Positions 1 to 7,224 of a DNA stretch of 64,000 nt are shown here, one piece after another. The DNA is from Comamonas sp. KCTC 72670 (lineage in GTDB: Bacteria > Myxococcota > Myxococcia > Myxococcales > Myxococcaceae), in assembly GCA_014656495.1 (NCBI GenBank), contig BNCN01000001.1, positions 496,001-560,000 of the forward strand. Reading direction: 5' to 3'. How positions within the stretch are numbered: position 1 is the first letter of the stretch; every line of letters begins with the position of its first letter. Both the position numbers and the translations under genes were made by a program. A model generated the notes under the pieces. The model searched no databases and was not told the DNA's origin. It saw only the letters and a list, made by a program, of their open reading frames with translations.

Positions 1-5
1 CCCCC

Positions 6-278
6 TTGAACGCGGGCGCCGCGAAGCGGCCCTACTCCATGAGCCTGGAGGGCCCGGACACCGCGCGGCCGGGGACGCCCCGAAACACCCCGCGCCCCCG
101 CGTCGACTCGAACACCGTGACGGTGGGCGCCTACGTGGGCAGCATCAACAGTGACGTGTTCCACAGGCCCACCTGCCGCAACGTCATGAAAATCAAGCCG
201 GGCAACCTGGTGACCTTCACCAACCGCCAGGAGGCCAAGCGCAACAACCGGCGGCCCGCCAAGGACTGCAACCCGTGA
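6..278 (+). CDS. Ada-like zinc-binding domain protein (probably the 3' end of a longer gene)
   Basis: The last ~50 residues (SINSDVFHRPTCRNVMK... through KDCNP) resemble the Ada-type metal-binding domain seen at the ends of nucleases and MBL-fold hydrolases: a short beta strand, 'VFHRPTC', and a terminal Cys. Only two Cys are visible in the fragment, where the classic Ada site has four. The frame is open to the window edge. A TTG at 6 and an ATG at 39 are possible starts, but a truncated larger protein is more likely because the N-terminal 35 residues look like a disordered linker. The stop overlaps a possible GTG of the next gene, so the two are probably co-translated. Domain assignment is moderate; overall function is unknown. 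Confidence 0.55.
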   Translation: MNAGAAKRPYSMSLEGPDTARPGTPRNTPRPRVDSNTVTVGAYVGSINSDVFHRPTCRNVMKIKPGNLVTFTNRQEAKRNNRRPAKDCNP

Positions 279-298
279 GCAGCAAGGAGCCACACCCC

Positions 299-544
299 AT
301 GACGACCCGGGCCACGTTGGATCGCATCGAAGAGGACGTCGCCGTGCTCGTGGTCGACGGCCGCCAGGTGACGCGTCCGCTGAGCGAGCTGCCCGCGGGC
401 GTCCGCGAGGGCGACGTGCTGGACCTCGACACGCTGGAGGTGGACCCGGAGGCCACCGAGGCCCTGCGCAAGGAGGTGCGCAGGGCCCGCGAGAAGGCGA
501 CGCGCGGCAAGAAGCCGCCTCCCGCGGGGAACTTCGACCTCTAG
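299..544 (+). CDS. DUF3006 family small protein
   Basis: An 81-residue protein starting MTTRATLDRIEEDVAVLV, the typical opening of DUF3006 (a 'DRIE/D...AVLL' beta strand followed by an acidic middle and a Lys/Arg-rich helix near the end). The ATG at 299 is preferred over an in-frame GTG at 275 because AGGAG lies 8-10 bases before it. DUF3006 proteins are small and uncharacterised; in Firmicutes they often sit beside or are fused to ComEC-like MBL hydrolases that also carry Ada-like zinc domains. That fits the Ada-like fragment just upstream and suggests the upstream gene is such a hydrolase (inference). Confidence 0.7.
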   Translation: MTTRATLDRIEEDVAVLVVDGRQVTRPLSELPAGVREGDVLDLDTLEVDPEATEALRKEVRRAREKATRGKKPPPAGNFDL

Positions 545-547
545 GCG

Positions 548-2284
548 CTACATCGACTTGGAGAGGACCAGCGGAATCTCCAGGTCCACGTCCTCGCCCG
601 CGAAGGCGGAGAAGACCATCCCCTTCGCGCGGTCGCGGATGCAGGTGCCCACCGGGCTGTTGCGGTTCAGGTCCTTGCGGTCGAACGTCGCGTCCTTCAC
701 CGCGCCCGAGCTGCTCACGGTGGCGGTGAGCGTCACCTTGCCGCCCTTGAAGGACGGGTTCTTCCGCAGCTCGGCCTCCACGCAGTCACGGAAGGCGGGC
801 TGCGTCTTCTCCAGCACGCGCTCCACCTCTTCGTCGGACGGGCCGCCCACGTCCTCCGTGTCGGCGGCGGCCACTTCCTCGCCGCCGCGCACGGCCGGGT
901 CCACGTCCTTCTTGTCCGAGTCCGCGTAGGCCGCCTTCAGGTCCGCGTCGGACAGCCCGTCCTTGGCCGCTCCGGCCCCCGCCGCGCCCGCGGGAGCGCC
1001 GGCGCCGGCCGGACGCTTGCCCTCGGCGGGAGACGCCGGGGGCTTGCTGCTCGGAGGAGGCGCGGGAGGCGCGCGGCCCATCAGCTTGTCGCGCAGGGCC
1101 CCGACGCCCTCCGGAGAGAAGACGGGCTGCTCCACCGCGTTGCCCTGGGCGTCCACCGTCTTCACCCGCAGCGGCACCACGCCCAGCGTCTCCGACAGCA
1201 CGTACGCGAGCCCCAGCGGGATGATGAGGAGCAGGAGGACGAACACGGCGTACTTCCAGGCCGGGTTGCGGCGCGTCACGCCCGACTTCTTGGCGAAGTG
1301 GCGCGTGTCCTGGACCGCCTTGCCCTCCCCGTCATCGTCGCCGCCACCCAGCGCGGCGTTCGGGTCCTCGGGGTACGGCACGCCGTCGTCGCCGTGGCGC
1401 GCGTCGTCCTCGCCGTCGTTGCGCTGGTTCGGCAGGTCCAGGTCGGAGAACAGCGCGTCGTCGAGCGGCGCCGCGGTGGCCGTGGGCCGCGGCTGCGGGC
1501 GGCGGTTCGGCTGGGCCTGCGGCATCGGCTCGGGCTCGGCGGCGCGCGGCAGCGGGTCACCGAAGAAGGTGTTGTCCGGCGCGTCGTCATCGTCGTCCGG
1601 CCAGGGCTGCTCCGGCGCGGCCTGGCGCTGCACCGGCTCCGGCTCCGGCTCCGGCTCGAAGGGCTGCGGCTCCGGCTCCCGCCGGGCCGGGGCGCTCCGA
1701 GCGGGCCGCGCCGGCTCGGGGGCCACGGCCACGGGAGGCGGCGGCGGGGGCGGCTCGGCGGCGGGCGGCGGCTCGAAAAGTCCGGCCAGCTCGGGGATGT
1801 CCAGGCCTCGCTTCCAGTCCGCCATGCCCTGCTGCCAGAAGAAGCTCCGGCCATTCACGGCGCCGGTGGCCATCAGCTCGCGCAGGGCCCCTTCGTCCAG
1901 CGGGCCCTCCTGCTTGTTGCGCACCATGACGAACCAGGGGGAACCCGTGGCCTTCATGGGGGCGGCGCGCGTGGGCTCGTCGTCCCAGGGCGTTTGCAAC
2001 GCGGCCTGGGCGGCGGGCGCCTTGGGCGCGGGAGCGGGGGCGATGGGAGCGCTGATGACGGCGGCCGGAGCCGCGCTTGGCTCGGGCTCCGCCAGGGAGC
2101 GCTCCTGGGCGCGGATCCGCTCCACGTCCGCGAGCGACACCACGCGGGTGTTCTCTTCTTCGGCGGGGCCTTCGACGGTGATGACGTTCTGGCAGTTCTT
2201 ACAGCGGACCTTGACCGTCTTGCCGCGGACCTTTTCGTCCGCAATGGAATACCGCTTCTGGCAATTGTCGCAGGTAAAGTTCAA
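548..2284 (-). CDS. Zinc-ribbon / GYF / AgmX-PglI domain membrane protein
   Basis: A 578-residue protein with the layout of M. xanthus AgmX (GltJ). It has an N-terminal MJ0042-type zinc ribbon (CDNC at 5-8, CKNC at 28-31), a GYF_2 domain around residues 115-170 (PWFVMVRNKQEGPL... WKRGLDIPELAGLF), a long Pro/Glu-rich cytoplasmic linker, one membrane helix (KYAVFVLLLLIIPLGLAYVL, about 345-364), and a periplasmic AgmX/PglI C-terminal TonB-like domain ending in 'LEIPLVLSKSM'. The TTG start is chosen because homologous zinc ribbons begin exactly at 'M(K/N)FTCDNC'. By family knowledge such proteins connect cytoplasmic regulators to envelope machinery (gliding or other trans-envelope systems). It is a paralogue, not GltJ itself, since no glt/agl partners adjoin it. 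The gene converges on the DUF3006 gene with a 3-bp gap. Confidence 0.8.
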   Translation of the reverse strand: MNFTCDNCQKRYSIADEKVRGKTVKVRCKNCQNVITVEGPAEEENTRVVSLADVERIRAQERSLAEPEPSAAPAAVISAPIAPAPAPKAPAAQAALQTPWDDEPTRAAPMKATGSPWFVMVRNKQEGPLDEGALRELMATGAVNGRSFFWQQGMADWKRGLDIPELAGLFEPPPAAEPPPPPPPVAVAPEPARPARSAPARREPEPQPFEPEPEPEPVQRQAAPEQPWPDDDDDAPDNTFFGDPLPRAAEPEPMPQAQPNRRPQPRPTATAAPLDDALFSDLDLPNQRNDGEDDARHGDDGVPYPEDPNAALGGGDDDGEGKAVQDTRHFAKKSGVTRRNPAWKYAVFVLLLLIIPLGLAYVLSETLGVVPLRVKTVDAQGNAVEQPVFSPEGVGALRDKLMGRAPPAPPPSSKPPASPAEGKRPAGAGAPAGAAGAGAAKDGLSDADLKAAYADSDKKDVDPAVRGGEEVAAADTEDVGGPSDEEVERVLEKTQPAFRDCVEAELRKNPSFKGGKVTLTATVSSSGAVKDATFDRKDLNRNSPVGTCIRDRAKGMVFSAFAGEDVDLEIPLVLSKSM

Positions 2285-2431
2285 GAGGGGCGTCCAGCTT
2301 CCGGGGGAAAACGTGCCATGGATGCTACCGCTAGAAATCTTCCACGCAAACCACAGGTTGACTCCGTCTTGCGGCCCAACTATTGAGCCGCCCTCCCCCC
2401 TGTCTTCACTCGCCTTTTACAAAGGTGGCGA

Positions 2432-2725
2432 ATGCCGGCGAAGGACCTCGGAACCAAACACGTCTGCTTCAAGTGCCAGACGAAGTTCTACGACATGAAG
2501 AAGCCGGACCCGATCTGCCCGAAGTGTGGGGCGGATCAGCGGGAAAGCCCGGCGCTGAAGCCTCAGCCCGAGGGAAGGCGCGGTCGTCTCGCCGCCGCCC
2601 CGAAGGTCATCGAACCCATTGAACCCGAGGAGCCGGCGAGCCGCGGGGACGATGAGGAAGAGGAACTGGACTCGTTCGATGACGAGGAATCGGCGGGAGG
2701 AGAATCCGACGAGGACGACATCTAA
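2432..2725 (+). CDS. FYDLN acid family zinc-ribbon protein (TIGR02300-like)
   Basis: A 97-residue protein with an N-terminal zinc ribbon (CFKC at 12-15, CPKC at 30-33) containing 'KFYDMKKPDPICPKCG', the FYDLN signature, and a strongly acidic tail (DDEEEELDSFDDEE... to DEDDI). The family is a conserved hypothetical found in alpha- and deltaproteobacteria; its role is unknown. The ATG at 2432 has AAGGTGG just upstream. The gene is divergent from the AgmX-like gene and ends in a clear hairpin terminator. Confidence 0.85.
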   Translation: MPAKDLGTKHVCFKCQTKFYDMKKPDPICPKCGADQRESPALKPQPEGRRGRLAAAPKVIEPIEPEEPASRGDDEEEELDSFDDEESAGGESDEDDI

Positions 2726-2740
2726 GGCCACCAGCAACAA

Positions 2741-2780
2741 GGGGCTCCACGGCACGTCGCCGGGAGCCCCTTCGCTTTTC
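2741..2780 (+). terminator. Intrinsic terminator after the FYDLN gene
   Basis: GGGGCTCC (2741-2748) pairs perfectly with GGAGCCCC (2763-2770) across a 14-base loop and is followed by TTCGCTTTTC. It lies 16 bases after the stop codon. Confidence 0.75.
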
Positions 2781-2813
2781 AGGCCGTGGCGGAAACGCCG
2801 GCCCCGGCTGGGT

Positions 2814-2978
2814 TCAGGGGGACGTGACGGGCGTCAGCTCCACCAGCGCGCGGCGCAGCTGCTCGTACAGGGTGGGCCCCATCTCCTGCATGCCGACGGG
2901 CCGGGCCGCCGCCTTCCGGGGCGCCTCCAGGCCGCTTGCGTCGTTCATCAGGGTTGCCCGCTTCTTCGGCTGCTGCAT
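2814..2978 (-). CDS. Small hypothetical protein (54 aa)
   Basis: A 54-residue basic protein starting MQQPKKRATLMNDASG and ending RALVELTPVTSP. The ATG (complement of 2976-2978) has a GAGGGGG stretch about 8 bases upstream. There is no signal peptide or recognisable domain; the C-terminal 'TLYEQLRRALVEL' could form an amphipathic helix. It stands alone between a terminator and the lipoprotein gene, with AT-richer DNA upstream (2990-3070) that could hold its promoter. I do not recognise it; coding status is plausible, not proven. Confidence 0.45.
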   Translation of the reverse strand: MQQPKKRATLMNDASGLEAPRKAAARPVGMQEMGPTLYEQLRRALVELTPVTSP

Positions 2979-3115
2979 GACTCGGCCCCCTCGTCCGTGG
3001 CGAATGCCACCTTCATAACAATATTCTGGCCGGAACGGAACCCCAGTCCCTTCGCGGCTTCTCAGTCCATTAGACGCGGAGCGCGAGAAACCTTGGACCG
3101 TCCGTGCGGCTGCAC

Positions 3116-3928
3116 CTACTTGAGGTCGGTGGCCGCCCAGCTCGAGTCCACCTGGACCGTCTCGCCCGTACGCACCGTCACGGTGTGCGATTGCGCGGGG
3201 AGCCGCTCGTGCCAGATGACGACGGTGTGGGTGCCCTCGGGAACCTCCAGCCGGAAGCGTCCGTCCGCGGCGCTGGTGGCGAAGTACCCATGGTCGAAGG
3301 TGCGCACCCGGGCGCGCATCCACGGGTGGATGTCGCAGTGGATGGGGACCTCGCCAGGCTCGGCGGGCAGCTGGCGGCGCACCGTCATGCCTTCCAGCGG
3401 CATGGCCACGTTGAAGAAGGCGCGGTTCGTCCCCGAGGCGGCGCGAACGTTGTGGACCAGGGGGTCCGAGTTGCGGATGACCAGCGTACTCCCCGCCCTC
3501 GCGGCCAGCACGGGCGGGTCATACACACACTGCTTCTGGTCCAGCACCGGCTCCGGTGCGGGGTTGGCGGACGCGGGCAGCGCCGAGCCGTCCTTCAGGG
3601 ACACCACTGCGTGGGCCACACCGCCCTCGGCGCCCACGACGAGCGAGCGCTCCTCTGTCTCCTCGCCGCACACGGAGACGACCGTGCCCGTGGTGGGCTG
3701 CCGGGCGGGCGCGGGCGGCGTCCCCGTGAGGCGGACGCGACCCTCGATGACGCCCCACTTCGTGTGCGCGGCGGGCGCGGGCGCGGCGGCGGGGGCCGTC
3801 GTGGTGGCGGGCGGCGGGGGCGCGGACTCCTTGCAGGCAGGTGCGAGCGCGCAGAGAACGAGGATGAAGGATGGACGAAGCACGCGCTCCGGTCTAACGG
3901 GTGCGTGAAGCTGTTTCAAATGCGGCAT
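3116..3928 (-). CDS. Cupredoxin-like lipoprotein with carboxypeptidase-regulatory-type domain
   Basis: About 270 residues. A hydrophobic stretch (SFILVLCALAPAC) ends in a lipobox with Lys-Glu-Ser after the Cys, so the protein is lipid-anchored. After an Ala/Pro linker come a GRVRLTG beta domain and a plastocyanin-like core: a His in 'DPLVHNVRA', then 'IHCDIHPWM', giving the His-Cys-His-Met order of a type 1 copper site. The C-terminal 'GRFRLEVPEGTHTVVIWHERL' is a carboxypeptidase-regulatory-like fold. A role in periplasmic electron transfer or copper binding is inferred. Starts: ATG 3928 is chosen; ATG 3964 gives an overlong leader and GTG 3883 a very short one with GGAG only 3 bases away. 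The gene is divergent from the coiled-coil gene. Confidence 0.7.
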   Translation of the reverse strand: MPHLKQLHAPVRPERVLRPSFILVLCALAPACKESAPPPPATTTAPAAAPAPAAHTKWGVIEGRVRLTGTPPAPARQPTTGTVVSVCGEETEERSLVVGAEGGVAHAVVSLKDGSALPASANPAPEPVLDQKQCVYDPPVLAARAGSTLVIRNSDPLVHNVRAASGTNRAFFNVAMPLEGMTVRRQLPAEPGEVPIHCDIHPWMRARVRTFDHGYFATSAADGRFRLEVPEGTHTVVIWHERLPAQSHTVTVRTGETVQVDSSWAATDLK

Positions 3929-4049
3929 CGCGGTAAGGGCCACGGGGGATGACTCCTGGCCCATTTGGACGTTGGACCCTCATCATCCTTGTTGGTACAA
4001 GAGCTCGGCCGTTGCCGTACACGGTGCGGCCCTGTGGGAGGCAGCAACT

Positions 4050-4778
4050 TTGCGGGAGAAATTGAAAGCGCTGGCGGAGCTGCAGAACGTGGACCTCGAG
4101 GTCGCCTCGCTCCGGAAGGCCGCGGACGTTCACCCCCGCCAGATTGCAGAGCTGGAGCGGGAGCTGGGTGTGGCCCGCAGCGCCATTGAAGCGGAACGGG
4201 CCCGTGTCGCCGACATGGAGAAGCAGAAGGCCCAGCTCGAGCAGAACATCACGGACGAGAAGGACAAGGTGAAGAAGTGGGAGACGCGGCTCAGCGAGCA
4301 GCGTTCCACCCGCGAGTACTCCGCCCTGGCCCGTGAAATCGACATCGCCAAGAAGGCCAATCTGACGATGGCGGAGGAGCTGACGGAGCTGACGAAGCAG
4401 CTCGGCGGCGCGCGCGAGGCCATCAAGAGCAAGGAGTCCGACTTCGCCACCAAGCAGCAGGGGCTGGCGAGCCGGATGACGGAGCTGCGCGGCAAGCTGA
4501 GCGAGGCCGAGTCGCAGGTGAAGGGGCTCGAGGGCCGCCGCTCGGAAGTGGCCGCGGGCGTGGACTCCACCCTGCTCCGCCGCTACGAGGTGGTGCGCAA
4601 GAAGAAGCTGCCCGCCCTGGTCGGCGTGGTCGCTGGCACCTGCCAGGGCTGCAACATGAACGTGCCCCCGCAGCTCTACAACCAGCTCCGCACCGGCCTG
4701 GGCACGGACATCTGCCCCTCGTGCAACCGCATCATCTACGCCGTGGAAGCGCTGCAGGAAACCGCGGCGGAGAAGTAG
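4050..4778 (+). CDS. Coiled-coil hairpin zinc-ribbon protein (CT398-like)
   Basis: A 242-residue protein: a long heptad-rich coiled coil (residues ~5-170, many Glu/Lys/Ala, with turns near RSTREYSALAREIDIAKK) followed by a C4 zinc ribbon at the end (CQGC ... CPSC within 'GTCQGCNMNVPPQLYNQL' and 'DICPSCNRIIY'). This is the CT398/Cdsl-like family seen in bacteria and chlamydiae, where it associates with RpoN or secretion proteins. The TTG start at 4050 is chosen because GGGAGG lies 8 bases upstream; the longer frame from 3972 has no such site and adds a non-conserved tail. It sits 12 bp upstream of the RNase HI gene, an arrangement I recall as common in this phylum, so the two likely form an operon. 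Confidence 0.8.
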   Translation: MREKLKALAELQNVDLEVASLRKAADVHPRQIAELERELGVARSAIEAERARVADMEKQKAQLEQNITDEKDKVKKWETRLSEQRSTREYSALAREIDIAKKANLTMAEELTELTKQLGGAREAIKSKESDFATKQQGLASRMTELRGKLSEAESQVKGLEGRRSEVAAGVDSTLLRRYEVVRKKKLPALVGVVAGTCQGCNMNVPPQLYNQLRTGLGTDICPSCNRIIYAVEALQETAAEK

Positions 4779-4790
4779 CCGCCCGGCTTC

Positions 4791-5432
4791 GTGGACATGC
4801 CCGCGCCGTCCATCATCGACATCCTCCGGCACATCGCCCGTGAGGAGCCGTTGCAGGGGACGGTGCGCGAGTTCCGAGGTCTCACCCGTGAGCACCTCGG
4901 GCAGCTCATTGAAGAGGCCGCGCAGCGTCTCGCGGGTCCACCGCCCGCCGCCGCGCCCTCTGCCGTGAGCCCGCCGGAGAAGGCCGAGTCCCCTCGCGCC
5001 GAACCGGCCGTGGCCTCCTCCGAGCCCCATCCCCGCCTGCGCATCTATTCGGATGGCGCGGCCCGGGGCAATCCGGGCCCCGCGGGCGCCGGCGCCGTGC
5101 TGATGGACCCCACGGGCAACGTGGTGGCGCGGCTGGGGCGCTTCCTGGGGACGCAGACGAACAACTGCGCCGAGTACATGGGCCTGCTGCTGGGCCTGAA
5201 GCACGCGCACGCCCTGGGCGCGCGTGAGGTGGACGTCTACGCCGACAGCGAGCTGCTGATTCGCCAGCTCGGAGGGCGCTACCAGGTGAAGAGCGCGACG
5301 CTCAAGCCGCTGTACGAAGAGGCGCGGAAGCTGCTCAAGGGCTTCACCAAGGTGAAGCTCCACCACGTCCCCCGCGCGCAGAACGCGGAGGCGGATGAGA
5401 TGAGCAACCGCGCCATCGACGAGCGGATGTAG
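4791..5432 (+). CDS. rnhA: Ribonuclease HI family protein with N-terminal extension
   Basis: A 213-residue protein whose residues 82-213 form an RNase HI fold with the four acidic catalytic residues intact: Asp88 (YSDGAARGNPG), Glu128 (NCAEYMGL), Asp152 (YADSELL) and Asp202 (ADEMSN). The 'TNNCAEYMGLLLGL' form is typical of the RnhA/reverse-transcriptase-like subgroup. Residues 1-50 form a small helical domain (DILRHIAREEP ... LIEEAAQRL) and 50-80 a Pro/Ala linker; this replaces the usual hybrid-binding domain. It should cleave RNA in RNA-DNA hybrids. Starts GTG 4791 or ATG 4797. Co-transcribed with the coiled-coil zinc-ribbon gene. Confidence 0.88.
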   Translation: MDMPAPSIIDILRHIAREEPLQGTVREFRGLTREHLGQLIEEAAQRLAGPPPAAAPSAVSPPEKAESPRAEPAVASSEPHPRLRIYSDGAARGNPGPAGAGAVLMDPTGNVVARLGRFLGTQTNNCAEYMGLLLGLKHAHALGAREVDVYADSELLIRQLGGRYQVKSATLKPLYEEARKLLKGFTKVKLHHVPRAQNAEADEMSNRAIDERM

Positions 5433-5442
5433 CCGCCCGGCC

Positions 5443-7224
5443 TCACGGCACGGGCGCCCCCGCCACCGCGCCAACCGGCTTTGGACGCGGCCACTTCGAC
5501 AGCGCGATGGTGACGGCCCCTGGCAACGGGGCCAGCTTCTTCACGCGGGCATAGGTCTCCGTGGAGCGGACGCCCTGGGCATCCTGGCGGCGCGCCACCA
5601 CGAGCAGCAGCGCGGCGCGCTCCTCACCCCGCAGCGACACCAGGGAGTCGACGTCACGCGTGCCGCGCACCACGTCCTGGAGCTCGGCGAACCCGAGCTC
5701 CGCCCGGGACACGTCGAGCGTCCGCGCGGCGAGCGCGGAGTCACCGAGCCGCTCGAACTCCGCCGCCAGGAGGATGCCCACCTCGGAGCCCATGAAGTGG
5801 AAGGCGCGCGTGTCGGCGCTGGCGATGGGCCCCGCGGCGGCCTCGGGGCCCTCCTGCAGCGCGGCCAGAATCACCGCGGCGCTCCGCCGTGGAAGTTCGG
5901 CGGGCACCATGCGCAAGTCGTCACCAGACACGTGCTCGCCCATCGACGCCGCCAGCCACGTGCGCAGCAGGGCCCCTATCACCTTGTCCTCCACGGCGAC
6001 GTGGGACACGTACTGCTTCAAGGGGGAATTGGCCCCCGTCAGGGCGAGCTTCCCGCGGAACCGCGCCAGTTGGAGCAGCTCGTTCCAGGGCGTGGGCGTC
6101 TTCGCGTCGAATGGAGGGAGCCGCTCCGCCGCGCGCTTCTCGGCCTCCTCGCGCCGTCCCAGGCCCACCAGGACCTCATCGTGCGCGTCCGCGTAGCGCT
6201 CCATGTATTCAGGGTCATCGGAGGCCAGCGCGGTGAACAGCGGCAGCGCCTCCGCCCACTGCTGCTCGCGCACGTAGAACATGGCCAGGGCGCGGCGGAC
6301 CCGCAGGTCATCGGGGTGGGCGCGATACAGCGCCTCGACCCGGGCCAGCGCCTCACGGCCCGGCTCCGTCCGCGCGAGCAGGATGGCCATGAGCACGGAG
6401 TCAGGATGGCTCGCGAGCTCAGCGGTGTAGTGCGCACGGACCTCGTCGAGCCGCCCCGCGCGCCGCATCTGGTACGCCCAGAGCCGGTGTGCATCCAGGC
6501 TGTCCGGGTTGGCATCGCGCCAGTCCCTCGCGGTGGCGACGACCGCGTGACTGCCCTCCCCGTCGTCGAGCGACATCCTGGAGAAGAGCGCGAGCTCCTT
6601 GGCCTCTTTCATGTCCGGGAGGGCCCGCGCGAGGGTGTCCGCCAGGCGGTGGGCCTCCGCCGTATGCCCGGAGGTCATCAGCCAGTTGAAGCGCGTCACC
6701 CAGTCGCCATCGATTCGTCCGAGGCGGACGCGGGTGACGGCGCCGCGGGAGTTCTTGCTCATGGAGATGCGGCTCGGCGGCTCGGTCAGCACAAAGTCCA
6801 CGCGCGACACCCGCTCGAAGGGTGTGCCCAGCAGGGGGCGGGGCTCCGGTTCGGGAGCCGCATTCGCGTTGCGCGAGTAGACGACGTTGGACACGTAGAG
6901 CGGCGCGGCCCCCAGGACGTTGTAGACGAAGTGCCCCCCTCCCTCCGGCAGAAGCACCATGTCCTGGGCCAGCGGCACCCCGTCGCGCGTCACCGTGATG
7001 TCCAACGCGCCTTCGGGGAACGCGCGGACCCGGTGCTCGTTCCGCTTCAGCGGGAACCGCTCGCTGCCCGCGGACACCTGGACGGTGAAGTCCAGTCCGT
7101 TGACGAAGACCACTTCCTGCACCGACGCAGCGTTGCGGAGCATCGCCACGACCGCGAGCGCACAGCCCAGGATGATGGCGAGGAACACGAGGCCCCGCCG
7201 GACAGACGTCGATGGCGCGCTCAT
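5443..7224 (-). CDS. TPR-repeat protein with N-terminal membrane anchor
   Basis: A 593-residue protein. An N-terminal helix (RRGLVFLAIILGCALAVVAML, about 9-29) anchors it, followed by a beta-rich segment (residues ~35-170: VVFVNGLDFTVQVSAG..., 'FPEGALDITVTRDG') and then helical TPR-like repeats to the C-terminus. I do not recognise a named family. Its ATG overlaps the stop of the upstream J-like TPR gene by 4 bp (ATGA), so it is the last member of the Hsp70/Lon-like/J-like run and probably works with them. The helical repeats imply a scaffold or adaptor for protein-protein contacts in the envelope. Confidence 0.75.
   Translation of the reverse strand: MSAPSTSVRRGLVFLAIILGCALAVVAMLRNAASVQEVVFVNGLDFTVQVSAGSERFPLKRNEHRVRAFPEGALDITVTRDGVPLAQDMVLLPEGGGHFVYNVLGAAPLYVSNVVYSRNANAAPEPEPRPLLGTPFERVSRVDFVLTEPPSRISMSKNSRGAVTRVRLGRIDGDWVTRFNWLMTSGHTAEAHRLADTLARALPDMKEAKELALFSRMSLDDGEGSHAVVATARDWRDANPDSLDAHRLWAYQMRRAGRLDEVRAHYTAELASHPDSVLMAILLARTEPGREALARVEALYRAHPDDLRVRRALAMFYVREQQWAEALPLFTALASDDPEYMERYADAHDEVLVGLGRREEAEKRAAERLPPFDAKTPTPWNELLQLARFRGKLALTGANSPLKQYVSHVAVEDKVIGALLRTWLAASMGEHVSGDDLRMVPAELPRRSAAVILAALQEGPEAAAGPIASADTRAFHFMGSEVGILLAAEFERLGDSALAARTLDVSRAELGFAELQDVVRGTRDVDSLVSLRGEERAALLLVVARRQDAQGVRSTETYARVKKLAPLPGAVTIALSKWPRPKPVGAVAGAPVP

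Noticed and set aside
3966..4001. TTGGAC-18-TACAAG as promoter for the coiled-coil zinc-ribbon gene
   Set aside because: Only three of six and four of six consensus matches; not strong enough to list.
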